The notes: a model not told the origin generated them from the sequence alone. 63,456 bases of DNA from Lachnospiraceae bacterium UBA7060 (GCA_002493835.1 DLAA01000030.1:1-63456), one strand, 5' to 3'. Counted from the first letter of the stretch, positions 1-8,959 are shown. Program-made: numbers and translations.

Positions 1-64
1 GCAGATGAATAATAATATGTCAACGGGTTTTTTGGAATTTTTTGAAAAAATTTTGAAATATTTC

Positions 65-469
65 TCAAAACACATGAATTTCAAAGAAAACAAGCACTCT
101 ATAAGCAGCATAAGTCAGAAGACCGGCCTCCACAACACCTAATGCCGCTCCCATCAACTTATTAATACCGCTGAGTAAAGTTATATTTTCCACCGCCAGA
201 AGAGGTTTAAAGATCAGACTGCACACTTTAAAGGCAACTCCCAGAATGACAAGTGCCACGATGCAGGCCGTCAAAGTGTGCATGGATTTATTCATTGCAC
301 TGTTGACTGCCAGAAATATCAGCGCCACACAAAACAAAGCGGCCGCCCCCGACAAAATATTGACAATTTCCTGCATCATTCCGCAGGCGTACCCGCCCTT
401 TATTCTCCATGTGAATAGTAAAATTATAACTGCCGCAAAAGCGAGCTTAACCATTTCTTGTCTCATCAT
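65..469 (-). CDS. CvpA-like integral membrane protein
   Basis: A 134-residue hydrophobic protein with about four predicted membrane segments (roughly residues 6-22, 32-55, 62-85 and 100-128). The spacing and the small-residue stretch near residues 101-112 (INKLMGAALGVVEAG) resemble the CvpA / colicin V production family, whose molecular role is poorly defined. It lies just downstream of the DUF5711 gene on the same strand (13-base gap) and is probably cotranscribed with it. Two ATG codons stand back to back at the start behind a weak AGGA. The family call rests on topology and a few motif residues, so confidence is moderate. Confidence 0.5.
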   Translation of the reverse strand: MMRQEMVKLAFAAVIILLFTWRIKGGYACGMMQEIVNILSGAAALFCVALIFLAVNSAMNKSMHTLTACIVALVILGVAFKVCSLIFKPLLAVENITLLSGINKLMGAALGVVEAGLLTYAAYRVLVFFEIHVF

Positions 470-482
470 ATATCCTGATATT

Positions 483-1691
483 TTATCTCAGCTCTATCGT
501 ATCAACCGCTTCCGGTGTCACCACCATATAATTATAGGCAGCATTCTGCGGTATCAGCATCAGAGCCGTCTTGTTAAATTTACCGGCAAATTTCTCCATC
601 CCTTTGCTGTTGTAAATACGGCAGTCGGATTCATTGTAAATGATAATCTGATCCTCGTGAAACAAAATATCTCTACATTCTATATCAAACTCTATAGATT
701 GCTCAAAGGTTCCAGACTTATGATATACATCCAGGCGGTATCTGCTCCCGCTTTCCTTGCTGCTAAACACAAGTCCCACATATTCACTTCCATAATATAC
801 GCCGCGCACCTCATCATCCAGCAAGTTTTCTGCCACGCTGACCGGTTTCTGAGCACCGCCAAAAAACATAATCCTGTCATCTGAAACTGCAAAAAGGGAA
901 CGATTGTCAAGAAACCTTGTAAATGGCACTACCGCATCTATGTAATCGTAACCACTCACATAATTATCCGTGCTGTTCTGCCCTACCGCGCCAAAGTTAT
1001 AAAAAGCAACACTGGATTTCATATGGCCGCCGTCCACATACAGATAGGAAACACACACCAACTCTCCACTAGGCGAAATAGATACATTCACCGGATAGCC
1101 GCTCTCTTTCATCGTTGTCCTGAAATGCACCAGTTCATTGCCCTGCGCATCATACAGATAAATTAATGTAACATCTGTATCATCCAGCACTGCCGCCACT
1201 ACGCCGCCTGCAGATACACAGAAATTTCGTACCGGCCGGTTCGTCGTAATACTTCCAAGCAGAGACTCTGTATTCATCACATAAATCTGTCTGCCATTGT
1301 AATCGCCTACCGCAGCCACATTCTGATTTATATCAACTATTGGATTCTGCATCTCAAAAGTTTGATTCCACACTGCATTTCCTTTGGTATCCATACAGCT
1401 TATACCGTCCTTGCTGTATGTAATAAGGCGCGAGGCAAAAGGCACAAGCTGCGCGTCCGATGCTATTTTAACCTCCACACTGGAAAGCTCTATGATCTCC
1501 GTATAAACTTTATTCTTCCACTGCAAAAAAAACACTGCTCCCAGTGCCGCCAACAGTGACAATGTAAGCGACATGCGATAAAAAACCGTAAATTTATGGC
1601 TTTTTATCTTTTCCTTATAATTGACTCTTGGCGGATTATTCTCTTTATCCCGCTTTTCCTTTTTTCTCAGATAGTCTCTGATATTCGCCAT
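483..1691 (-). CDS. DUF5711 family membrane-anchored protein
   Basis: I place the start at the ATG at 1691 (MANIRDYLRKKEKRD), preceded by AGAGGT eight bases upstream; the frame stays open to a GTG at 1784 without a good ribosome site. The 402-residue product has a basic cytoplasmic N-terminus, one membrane segment (about residues 38-58) and a large extracytoplasmic part with repeated short beta-rich units (CMDTKGNAVW, YDAQGNELVHF) like a PQQ/WD-type propeller. That matches the DUF5711 family common in Clostridia, whose function is unknown. It sits between a LysM protein and a CvpA-like protein, which suggests a cell-envelope role (inference). Confidence 0.6.
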   Translation of the reverse strand: MANIRDYLRKKEKRDKENNPPRVNYKEKIKSHKFTVFYRMSLTLSLLAALGAVFFLQWKNKVYTEIIELSSVEVKIASDAQLVPFASRLITYSKDGISCMDTKGNAVWNQTFEMQNPIVDINQNVAAVGDYNGRQIYVMNTESLLGSITTNRPVRNFCVSAGGVVAAVLDDTDVTLIYLYDAQGNELVHFRTTMKESGYPVNVSISPSGELVCVSYLYVDGGHMKSSVAFYNFGAVGQNSTDNYVSGYDYIDAVVPFTRFLDNRSLFAVSDDRIMFFGGAQKPVSVAENLLDDEVRGVYYGSEYVGLVFSSKESGSRYRLDVYHKSGTFEQSIEFDIECRDILFHEDQIIIYNESDCRIYNSKGMEKFAGKFNKTALMLIPQNAAYNYMVVTPEAVDTIELR

Positions 1692-1814
1692 CCGATGTAC
1701 CTCTGTCATATTATTCATCACATTCAGTAAAAGAACTTGCGGTATATTTGCGAATATACTGAACAGATACAAAGAGTTTAACACAAGATAAGCACTACCG
1801 CAAAGACTATTTCC

Positions 1815-2960
1815 TTACGGAAGGATGATTTTCTGTCCCGAACGAATTTTGTCTGGATCGGAAATCTGATTAACCTCACAAATTTTTCCCACCCGCGAAA
1901 TGTCTCCATAGATTTCCTGACTGATCGTATAGAGGGTATCCCCCTGTTCTACCTCATAATATCTGGTTATGCTTCTGGAAAGTGCCTCCTCATTCTCCTC
2001 ATCACTCTGTATTTCGGCACTCTGTGTATTCTCCGGCTTTTCCTTCTCCTGTTCTTCTGCTAAAGCCGCGGAATCTTCTTGCCTATTTTCATCCCTATTC
2101 TTTTCTTCAGAAGCTTCCTCCTTTGTTTCCGCTGGTTCCAAAATACCCTCTTCAGCCTCCCCTTCGGACCCGGCAGCTCCTGTTTCCAAAGTTTCTGCCC
2201 TTGAAGGGTCTTCCTCAGACTGTTCATTCACATCCTCTGCATTGACACCCTCCTCTTCTCCATCGTGTATTTCCGCTTTTGTCTCTCTCTCCACCACAAT
2301 TTCCGTTTGCTCCCCAGGATTTTTGGCCATTTCTTCAGTCTCTTGATTTTCTATGGCAAAAAGCACTTCCTTGGCAGATTGCCCCAGCTGTTCCATCTTT
2401 TCAAAGCTGTCAGTGGAACTAATCACAATGGCCACCAGCACCACCAAAATGAGGCACAGCTGTACGGATATCGCCCCATGGACCGTATGTTTCTTCATGC
2501 CCCCGGATGCCATGTCCATATGAAGTACAGGCATCGCCTGTTCGACATTTGTCTCCGCCGTCCTATTTTTATCTCCACTGCCTGTCCATCCAATCAGAAA
2601 GCTCTGCATCGCCTCGTTGTTCTCATAAAAAACCTGAAAGCCAGTCGTTTTACAGGAACCATCCGCGCCTCGCACCATAAACACAGGTCCCGCCTGCGTC
2701 AGACGACATACAAGTTCCGTTAAAAGTTCATATTCTGCAAAGGCAGTAATCTCCTTTTCACGTCCCGCCCCATAAACAAAAATTTCTTTGCCTTCATTTT
2801 TTCTGTGTCCATAAAAATATATTTCCGACAATTCCAGCGAATCAGCCTCTCTCTTCAAATACGACAGAACATATTCCTCCACGTAAATATTACATTTCTT
2901 ATCTCTCTCTTCTTTTTGAATACTCACTGATCCAGATTCCATTCTCCCCAACCTTCTCAT
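1815..2960 (-). CDS. LysM domain membrane protein
   Basis: About 381 residues from the ATG at 2960; a TTG at 2981 and an ATG at 2942 are also in frame and none has a strong ribosome site. The N-terminal 160 residues are globular and unrecognised. A single membrane segment follows (SVQLCLILVVLVAIVIS), then about 150 residues rich in Glu, Ala and Asn that look disordered. The final 45 residues form one LysM domain (YYEVEQGDTLYTISQEIYGD ... KIRSGQKIILP), which binds peptidoglycan or similar glycans. The layout suggests a spacer carrying LysM from the membrane into the wall, with the N-terminal part in the cytoplasm. It is the first gene of the leftward DUF5711-CvpA group. Confidence 0.65.
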   Translation of the reverse strand: MRRLGRMESGSVSIQKEERDKKCNIYVEEYVLSYLKREADSLELSEIYFYGHRKNEGKEIFVYGAGREKEITAFAEYELLTELVCRLTQAGPVFMVRGADGSCKTTGFQVFYENNEAMQSFLIGWTGSGDKNRTAETNVEQAMPVLHMDMASGGMKKHTVHGAISVQLCLILVVLVAIVISSTDSFEKMEQLGQSAKEVLFAIENQETEEMAKNPGEQTEIVVERETKAEIHDGEEEGVNAEDVNEQSEEDPSRAETLETGAAGSEGEAEEGILEPAETKEEASEEKNRDENRQEDSAALAEEQEKEKPENTQSAEIQSDEENEEALSRSITRYYEVEQGDTLYTISQEIYGDISRVGKICEVNQISDPDKIRSGQKIILP

Positions 2961-2981
2961 TCTTTGCCTATTCTCAGTCAA

Positions 2982-3235
2982 ATGCTATGCCGCCTACTGT
3001 TCTCCTGGGCTGATCATAACACAGTTTTCCCGAAAAAAATGACATATGGCGCGGTAACTGACAACAGGCTGCAGAATTTTATCGGGTGAACAAACATGAC
3101 CGCACCAAATACTTAATCCATCAAAGTATTGTCGAAAATGGCAGGATTGTGATAGATACCGTCAATGTCTATACTGGAAAAGTGTATATGCTCTGTTTGG
3201 GCCGTAGAAAAGTGCAGATTGGGAAAGACAATAAA
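2982..3235. other. Intergenic region between galM terminator and LysM gene
   Basis: About 250 bases with no convincing gene. A 71-codon plus-strand frame (3086-3301) runs through it but lacks a ribosome site and reads through the galM terminator. The region should hold the promoter of the leftward LysM gene; I see only weak hexamers near 3010-3040. Confidence 0.4.
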
Positions 3236-3281
3236 AAAACATACGGGCAGGATATCCCTCGCGGGATATATCTGCCCGAAT
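3236..3281 (-). terminator. Rho-independent terminator of galM
   Basis: Read on the minus strand just after the galM stop: a stem CGGGCAGATATATCCC / GGGATATCCTGCCCG (small mismatch, CGCGA-type loop) followed by TATGTTTTTT. This is a classic intrinsic terminator closing the recR-galM side. Confidence 0.8.
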
Positions 3282-3288
3282 ATACATG

Positions 3289-4332
3289 CTATACAAATTG
3301 ATAAACTGTCTCTGATTCATATACCTTATCCGGTCCAAACACTGCCTGGGGAAATTCCGGATGATGAATATTATCTGGGAAATAGTGTGTCTCCAAACAG
3401 AATCCCGTCCGGGGTGCATAGTGCACACCACCTTTTCCAGTCTGTTCATCAATACAATTGCCCGCATAAAACTGCATGCCCGGCAGGTCGGTAAATACCT
3501 TCATCCTGCGTCCGCTCTTAGGATCCTCTGCCTCTGCGGCCTCCCGCATCGTACCAGCTGTTCCGTCCAGCACAAAATTATGGTCATAACCCTGCACCAG
3601 CTTCAGCTGCTCACAGTCGGCATTAATTTCTTTGCCAATCGGTTTCATTTCAGTAAAATCCAGAGGCGTACCCGCCACCGGTGCAATCTCTCCTGTGGGA
3701 ATTGCCCCCGGCAGTACCGGCGTATAGCAGCTTGCATTCAGCTTGAGCAGCTGCCCTTCTATACTTCCAGTATCATGTCCAGCCAAATTAAAGTATGTAT
3801 GATTGGTCAAATTAATCAAAGTATCCGTATCTGCAGTCGCCCGATAGTGAAGCTTTAATGCATTGTCGTCTGTCAGTGTATAAGTCACCGAAATCTTTTT
3901 ATTTCCGGGGAAACCCATTTCACCGTCCTTGCCCTCAAGGGTAAGCGTCAGACTATCGTTCTCCTCCTTTTCTACTGCCCATGGGCGCTTCTGATAGCCA
4001 TCAGCCATATCGCTGTGCAGATTATTTGGACCGTCATTGACAGGCAGGTGATATTCTTTCCCATGCAGTTCGAAGGCTGCCCCGCCGATACGATTCGCAT
4101 TGGGTCCGATGACCACACCAAAAAAACTAGGATTTGAAAAATAATCCTCCAGCTTGTCAAAGCCGAGAACTACATCCTCCACTTTTCCATTTTTATCCGG
4201 CACCAATAGATTCACGATGGCCGCACCAAAGTTTGTAATCTGTGCCTCCATACCGTTTTTGTTTTTCAGAGTATAAAGAAAAATCTCCTCACCCGTTTTC
4301 GCTGTGCCAAACTTCTCTTTTGCTATCCCCAT
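3289..4332 (-). CDS. galM: Aldose 1-epimerase (mutarotase)
   Basis: A 347-residue cytosolic protein of normal family length that interconverts alpha and beta anomers of aldoses such as galactose and glucose. Family motifs are visible: NFGAAIVNLLVPDKNG near the N-terminus, GPNANRIGGA, LTNHTYFNLAGH carrying the catalytic histidine, and near the C-terminus FCLETHYFPDNIHHPEFP carrying the catalytic glutamate. It lies 28 bases downstream of recR on the same strand and is followed by a strong terminator, so it may be the last gene of the pfkA-dnaX-ybaB-recR unit. Confidence in function is high; the in vivo sugar is not shown by the sequence. Confidence 0.93.
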   Translation of the reverse strand: MGIAKEKFGTAKTGEEIFLYTLKNKNGMEAQITNFGAAIVNLLVPDKNGKVEDVVLGFDKLEDYFSNPSFFGVVIGPNANRIGGAAFELHGKEYHLPVNDGPNNLHSDMADGYQKRPWAVEKEENDSLTLTLEGKDGEMGFPGNKKISVTYTLTDDNALKLHYRATADTDTLINLTNHTYFNLAGHDTGSIEGQLLKLNASCYTPVLPGAIPTGEIAPVAGTPLDFTEMKPIGKEINADCEQLKLVQGYDHNFVLDGTAGTMREAAEAEDPKSGRRMKVFTDLPGMQFYAGNCIDEQTGKGGVHYAPRTGFCLETHYFPDNIHHPEFPQAVFGPDKVYESETVYQFV

Positions 4333-4360
4333 TTCCTATAGCCTCCTTTTTCGTTTTCGA

Positions 4361-4957
4361 TTAGAGTTCCACACGGCCTTCCAAAGCCCGCAGAAGCGTC
4401 ACCTCATCGATATATTCCAAATCGCCTCCTACCGGCACACCGCTGGCTATTCTTGTCACCCTGATTCCCGTGGGCTTAATCAGCTTGCTGATATACATCG
4501 CCGTAGTTTCCCCCTCCAAACTGGAATTAGTCGCAATAATCACCTCGTTAACGTCACCCTCCAGCCGCTTCATCAGCTCTTTCAATTTAATATCCCCTGG
4601 CCCTATTCCAAGCATAGGGGAAATGGCACCATGCAGCACATGATAAACGCCTGTATATTTCCCCGTCTTTTCATATGCAGCCAAATCCCTCGCATTCTCC
4701 ACCACCATGATGGTGCCGTGATCCCTGTTCCCATTCGCGCATACTGGACAAGTCTCCTTGTCTGTCAGGGTAAAGCACTCTTTGCAGTAACGGACATTTT
4801 CCCTGGCGTCCAAAATAGTCTGTGCAAGACGCTCTACACGTGCTTTTGGCATATTGATCAAATGAAAAGCCAGACGCTGGGCCGACTTGTGTCCAATCCC
4901 CGGCAATCCAGCCAGTTCCTCTATTAATTTATTGATATGTCCACTGTAAAGCTCCAT
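4361..4957 (-). CDS. recR: Recombination mediator protein RecR
   Basis: I chose the ATG at 4957 (MELYSGHINKLIEEL), which matches family N-termini; an in-frame TTG lies at 4972. The 198-residue protein has the usual RecR order: helix-hairpin-helix (GLPGIGHKSAQRLAFHL), a four-cysteine zinc site (C58, C61, C70, C73), a Toprim domain (IMVVENARDL, EVIIATNSSLEGETTA) and the C-terminal PVGGDLEYIDEVTLLRAL. RecR works with RecF and RecO to load RecA at single-stranded gaps. It follows ybaB and dnaX on the same strand, the classic conserved Firmicutes arrangement. Confidence 0.96.
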   Translation of the reverse strand: MELYSGHINKLIEELAGLPGIGHKSAQRLAFHLINMPKARVERLAQTILDARENVRYCKECFTLTDKETCPVCANGNRDHGTIMVVENARDLAAYEKTGKYTGVYHVLHGAISPMLGIGPGDIKLKELMKRLEGDVNEVIIATNSSLEGETTAMYISKLIKPTGIRVTRIASGVPVGGDLEYIDEVTLLRALEGRVEL

Positions 4958-4987
4958 GTCGAAAAATCTCAACCTTTCGTCAGGACG

Positions 4988-5341
4988 TTAAAAAGGCAGA
5001 CCTCCGCCCAATCCCAAGCCACCTGTCATCTTGTTCATAACCTCGGCATTGGCATCCTCCGCCATACGCAGAGCCTCGTTCGCCGCAGCCATCACAAGAT
5101 CCTCGAGCATTTCGATATCTTCGGGATCCACCACTTCCTCGGAAAGCTTAACCTTTGTTATCTGTCTCTTACCCGTCACAGTCACCTCTACAGCACCGCC
5201 GCCAGCCTTAGCTGTAAACTCCTTCGTCTCAAGCTCCTTCTGACTCTCCTCCATCTGGCGCTGCATGCGCTGTGCTTGCTTCATCAAATTATTCATATTG
5301 CCGGGCATTCCACCTCCCGGAAATCCGCCTCTTTTCGCCAT
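4988..5341 (-). CDS. YbaB/EbfC family nucleoid-associated protein
   Basis: A 117-residue protein of typical YbaB/EbfC size. The N-terminus is Gly/Met/Asn-rich, then comes a helix (LMKQAQRMQRQMEESQKELE), the family core EFTAKAGGGAVEVTVTGKRQITKVKLSEEVVDPED and a C-terminal helix ending in a Gly-rich tail (GGLGLGGGLPF). The family forms dimers that bind DNA and help organise the nucleoid. It lies between dnaX and recR, its conserved place in many bacteria, with about 30-40 bases on either side, so cotranscription is likely. Confidence 0.93.
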   Translation of the reverse strand: MAKRGGFPGGGMPGNMNNLMKQAQRMQRQMEESQKELETKEFTAKAGGGAVEVTVTGKRQITKVKLSEEVVDPEDIEMLEDLVMAAANEALRMAEDANAEVMNKMTGGLGLGGGLPF

Positions 5342-5379
5342 ATCGATCTCGTTTCCTTTCTTTACTATTTCTTCTCACA

Positions 5380-6945
5380 CTATTCTTCCTCTTCTATATC
5401 CATATGAATCACCTGACTTAAATCTACGTAATTCTGGACAAAAACATTCCTGTCCGGCACGCTCTGAATCGTCAGATCAATCTCCTTCCCAACGCTCTCG
5501 GACAATGTTTGTACCAGAAGTTCCTTATGCCCCTCCTGCTTCAAAAAATAATCCGAGGCAAGGCCATCCTCTACCACAATCATCAGTTTATTGTCACCGC
5601 CCAGGCTTAAACCAGCTTCCCTCAGATACTGCTTCATCGGCATGGACATCTGTTCCACAATTGCGGGCCACCTGTCCACTACAGCCTGCACATCCTCCGG
5701 GATCGCCTTGGGCAGAGGCGGCTTCTCCCTCTTCACTGCAGCATTTTCCAATAGATTTTCGTTCACTCCTGCCAAAGTCACAGCCGGGATGCCATTCTCC
5801 AATTTTTCCTCTATCACTCTCACCCGCTCCGTCACAGAACCAAGATCCTGCTCCATGTCAGGCCTGCAAAGCTTGATCAGTGCTATTTCAGTAATAATCC
5901 TCTTTTGGGACACATATTTAATCTGACCGGAAAGCTCAGAAAATATGCGGATATAGCGCATGAGTGTTCCTGTCTCCAGCATCCCGGCCTCCTCTTTTAG
6001 CAGGCGCAGATTGTCAGAGGATACATCTATAATATCCTCAATATCATCGGAAGATTTCAAGAGAAGAAGATTCCTGAGATACCAGGTAAAGTCTGTCACA
6101 AACTGCACAAGCTCCCGTCCCTGCATGACAATCTCCTCCAAAAGCCCGATGCAGCCCGTCACATCCTGACCGATCACATGACGCAGCAGCCTGCTAAATA
6201 CTTCCGTGTCCACTGCCCCCAGCACATCGAGTGTTTTGTCATAAGTCAGCTCCTGCCCGAAATGAAAGGCGATACACTGATCGAGCAGACTTAAGGCGTC
6301 ACGCATGGAGCCATCCGCCGTCTTTGCAATATAGCGCAGTGCCTTCTCCTCCACCTGCACCTGTTCCGCATCCATCAGCTCCCGCAGTCTGTCCGTAATC
6401 GTCTCAATGGAAATCCTGCGAAAATCATAGCGCTGACAGCGGGAGAGTATCGTAATCGGTATCTTGTGCACTTCGGTTGTGGCCAATATAAAAATCACAT
6501 AAGACGGCGGTTCCTCCAAAGTCTTTAAGAGCGCATTAAATGCGCCGATGGAAAGCATGTGCACCTCGTCAATGATGTAGACCTTGAACCGGCCCTCCGC
6601 CGGAGAGTAGGACACTTCTTCTACAATCTCCCGAATGTTATCGACGCCGTTATTGGAAGCGGCGTCGATCTCAATCACATTCATACTGGCGCCCGCCGCA
6701 ATTGTCCTGCAGCTTGCGCATTCCCCGCAGGGGCTTCCCTCCACGGGATGTTCGCAGTTAACCGCCCGGGCAAAAATCTTCGCTATCGAAGTTTTGCCCG
6801 TTCCCCTCGTCCCGCAAAATAGATATGCGTGGCCGATGCGGTCAGCCTTTATCTGGTTTTGTAAAGTAGTAACTATATGTTCCTGCCCTTTCACGTCCTC
6901 AAAACGGCTGGGGCGGAATTTCCGATACAGCGCTGTATACGACAT
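5380..6945 (-). CDS. dnaX: DNA polymerase III gamma/tau subunit
   Basis: A 521-residue clamp-loader AAA+ ATPase that drives beta-clamp loading at the replication fork. Visible elements: MSYTALYRKFRPSRFEDVKGQ at the N-terminus, Walker A GTRGTGKTS (residues 45-53), a four-cysteine zinc module (C64, C73, C76, C79), Walker B YIIDEVHML and the sensor/SRC motif ILSRCQRYDF. Domain III runs to about residue 370; the rest is a variable tau-like tail, shorter than in Bacillus. The start has GGAG eight bases upstream, lying inside the end of pfkA, only three bases away. Confident call. Confidence 0.97.
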   Translation of the reverse strand: MSYTALYRKFRPSRFEDVKGQEHIVTTLQNQIKADRIGHAYLFCGTRGTGKTSIAKIFARAVNCEHPVEGSPCGECASCRTIAAGASMNVIEIDAASNNGVDNIREIVEEVSYSPAEGRFKVYIIDEVHMLSIGAFNALLKTLEEPPSYVIFILATTEVHKIPITILSRCQRYDFRRISIETITDRLRELMDAEQVQVEEKALRYIAKTADGSMRDALSLLDQCIAFHFGQELTYDKTLDVLGAVDTEVFSRLLRHVIGQDVTGCIGLLEEIVMQGRELVQFVTDFTWYLRNLLLLKSSDDIEDIIDVSSDNLRLLKEEAGMLETGTLMRYIRIFSELSGQIKYVSQKRIITEIALIKLCRPDMEQDLGSVTERVRVIEEKLENGIPAVTLAGVNENLLENAAVKREKPPLPKAIPEDVQAVVDRWPAIVEQMSMPMKQYLREAGLSLGGDNKLMIVVEDGLASDYFLKQEGHKELLVQTLSESVGKEIDLTIQSVPDRNVFVQNYVDLSQVIHMDIEEEE

Positions 6946-6948
6946 AGA

Positions 6949-8022
6949 TTAATCTCCGAAGCTGATACCTACCATCTTCGCTTCCTTCACGATAGTTGCG
7001 TCAGGTGCTACCATTTTCAGCTTGCCTGCTACTTCTTCCAGCGGAACTTTCACAACTTCCCTGTTCTTGTAGCCAACCATGAACCCATACTCACCTTTCA
7101 AGATCAGCTTACCTGCCTCAGCACCCAGTCTGGTTGCAAACACTCTGTCATACGGGCAGGGACTTCCACCGCGCTGCGTATGTCCTGGAACCGTAACACG
7201 TACATCCATACCTGTCTTCTTCATGATCTTGTCAGCAACTTCATACGATACGGAAGGATAAGGATAGTTCTTCATCTTTTCCTTGAGTTCCTTCTTGGAA
7301 AGCTTCGCATCTTCCTTGGAGATCGCGCCCTCAGCCACCGCCATGATGGTGAAACGGGAACCTCTCTCTGAACGAGCCTTAATCGCCTTAACAACACTGT
7401 CGATATCATAGGGGATCTCAGGAATCAGAATAATGTCTGCACCGCCCGCGATTCCGGCATTCAAAGTAAGCCAGCCCACCTTATGACCCATAACTTCGAC
7501 GATGAAGATACGGCCATGGGAAGAAGCCGTGGTATGAATGCAGTCAATACAGTCTGTCGCAATATTCACCGCGCTCTGGAAACCGAAAGTCATGTCCGTT
7601 CCCCACAAATCATTGTCTATCGTCTTCGGAAGTGTGACAACATTAAGCCCTTCCTCGCGGAGCATGTTTGCCGTCTTGTGAGTCCCATTGCCGCCCAGAA
7701 TTACCATACAGTCAAGCTTCAGCTTATAATAATTCTGCTTCATCGCCTCCACCTTATCCAAACCGTTCTCATCAGGCTCTCTCATCAGCTTGAACGGCGT
7801 CCTGGAACTTCCGAGGATAGTACCGCCTTTCGTTAGGATACCTGCGAAATCATTTCCGGTCAATATGCGGAAGTTTCCGTAGATCATTCCCTTATAACCA
7901 TCCAGAAATCCGTAGATCTCCACGTCCTCGCCGCTGCAGGAAAGGCACTTCACAACGCCTCTCATAGCCGCGTTCAACGCCTGGCAGTCCCCACCACTGG
8001 TTAACATTCCGATTCTTTTCAT
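6949..8022 (-). CDS. pfkA: 6-phosphofructokinase, GGNGT/PKTIDND subtype
   Basis: A 357-residue phosphofructokinase that phosphorylates fructose 6-phosphate, the committed step of glycolysis. The start is preceded by GGAGGAGG. Signature segments: GMLTSGGDCQALNAAMRG (2-22), GGNGT at 110-114, LPKTIDNDLWGTD with likely catalytic D136, and TVPGHTQRGGSP. Two positions that usually track phosphate-donor choice differ from the E. coli ATP enzyme: N112 replaces Asp in GGDG, and K133 replaces Gly in PGTIDND. Gly113 is kept, an ATP-type residue. The donor (ATP or PPi) therefore cannot be read from sequence alone. It is the first gene of a tight run with dnaX. Confidence 0.9.
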   Translation of the reverse strand: MKRIGMLTSGGDCQALNAAMRGVVKCLSCSGEDVEIYGFLDGYKGMIYGNFRILTGNDFAGILTKGGTILGSSRTPFKLMREPDENGLDKVEAMKQNYYKLKLDCMVILGGNGTHKTANMLREEGLNVVTLPKTIDNDLWGTDMTFGFQSAVNIATDCIDCIHTTASSHGRIFIVEVMGHKVGWLTLNAGIAGGADIILIPEIPYDIDSVVKAIKARSERGSRFTIMAVAEGAISKEDAKLSKKELKEKMKNYPYPSVSYEVADKIMKKTGMDVRVTVPGHTQRGGSPCPYDRVFATRLGAEAGKLILKGEYGFMVGYKNREVVKVPLEEVAGKLKMVAPDATIVKEAKMVGISFGD

Positions 8023-8049
8023 TGCGATTCCTCCTCCTTACTTGCTATA

Positions 8050-8077
8050 CCCTTTTGCACTTTTGCCCTTTTGCACT
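8050..8077. repeat. Direct repeat CCCTTTTGCACT in pfkA leader
   Basis: Two identical 12-base copies (8050-8061 and 8066-8077) lie in the leader just upstream of pfkA. Their role is unknown; they may be chance or a regulator site. Confidence 0.5.
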
Positions 8078-8091
8078 GCCAAAATATATGC

Positions 8092-8118
8092 GGAGAATGC
8101 CGCCCTTTGGTATTCTCC
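8092..8118 (-). repeat. Hairpin upstream of pfkA
   Basis: Inverted repeat GGAGAATGCC / GGTATTCTCC with one mismatch and a short loop, about 70 bases upstream of the pfkA start and next to the tadA terminator hairpin. No T-run follows on the minus strand, so it may be a leader structure or processing site rather than a terminator. Confidence 0.5.
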
Positions 8119-8120
8119 AG

Positions 8121-8154
8121 TTTGAGAGTGATTTGCTTTTTCATCACTCTCAAA
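8121..8154 (-). terminator. Probable tadA terminator hairpin
   Basis: A perfect 12-base stem (TTTGAGAGTGAT / ATCACTCTCAAA) with a 10-base loop, 40 bases after the tadA stop. A long T-tract is missing, so it may be a weak terminator or an RNA-stability element between tadA and pfkA. Confidence 0.55.
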
Positions 8155-8193
8155 CAATTATAGCTTATTTTTCTCTTTATCACAACTTCTATT

Positions 8194-8742
8194 TCACGCT
8201 TTTTCCTCTCTGCCTCCGTCTCCTCCGTCTATAAGGTCCTCTGTCCCCATCTCTTTCGCCTCTGCGCGTTTCTGCTTCTCGATCCGGTTTCTCTCCCTCA
8301 GTTCCTTAAAAAAAACTTTGAGAATGCCCTGGCACTCCTCCTCCAAAACTCCCCGCCGCACGATCACCTGATGATTAAATTCCGGCATCTCCAAAACATT
8401 AAGGATAGAACCACCGCAGCCGGCCTTGGGATTCATGGCTCCAATGACCGTTTCCGTCACTCTCGCCTGCACAATGGCTCCGGCACACATCTGACACGGC
8501 TCCAGCGTCACATAGAGGGCACATTCCTCCAAACGCCAGTCTTTAAGCTTCTTACTTGCCTTATTGATGGCCGTGATCTCTGCATGAGCCAGCGTATTCT
8601 TATCCGTGTTGCGCCGATTGTAACCTCTGCCTATAATTTTATCCTGGTACACAATCACACAGCCGATCGGCACCTCCCCCAAAGCATATGCCTTTTTCGC
8701 CTGCTTGATAGCCTCCTTCATATACTTTTCGTCCCGCGTCAT
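8194..8742 (-). CDS. tadA: tRNA-specific adenosine deaminase
   Basis: A 182-residue zinc deaminase that converts A34 to inosine in tRNA-Arg(ACG). The zinc site is intact: HAE (H53, E55) and PCQMC (C83, C86), within the typical GEVPIGCVIV ... NTLAHAEITAI ... LYVTLEPCQMCAGAI framework. It carries a charged C-terminal extension of about 30 residues beyond the usual 150-160. The start has GGAGG five bases upstream. It stands beside tRNA-Ser, a neighbourhood common in Firmicutes. Confidence 0.95.
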   Translation of the reverse strand: MTRDEKYMKEAIKQAKKAYALGEVPIGCVIVYQDKIIGRGYNRRNTDKNTLAHAEITAINKASKKLKDWRLEECALYVTLEPCQMCAGAIVQARVTETVIGAMNPKAGCGGSILNVLEMPEFNHQVIVRRGVLEEECQGILKVFFKELRERNRIEKQKRAEAKEMGTEDLIDGGDGGREEKA

Positions 8743-8959
8743 GGCCGCCTCCGTTCATGTGTCCACATGGAATTTATAGAAAAATGCCGCAAAATTTACA
8801 CCATTATTTTAGCCTACCCTTCTGTACTTTACAAGCGGAAGAAATGTACTGCCAAAGAAGCGGCACAGGACAAAGCTCATAAATCAAATGGTTGTATTCT
8901 TAATTTCGTCATTTTAATAAAATAGCGGAAAAGATTCAGAAAAAGATTTGAAAAAACAG

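Noticed and set aside
246..884. Plus-strand 212-codon frame opposite the CvpA-like and DUF5711 genes
   Set aside because: It is antisense to two better-supported genes, has no ribosome site and its translation is low-complexity and cysteine/histidine-rich, as expected for a shadow frame.
3086..3301. Plus-strand 71-codon frame between the LysM gene and galM
   Set aside because: It has no ribosome site or recognisable family and reads through the galM terminator hairpin.
5380..6945. Programmed frameshift in dnaX giving a gamma form
   Set aside because: I saw no convincing slippery A-run with a following stem-loop, and the frame ends in a normal tail.
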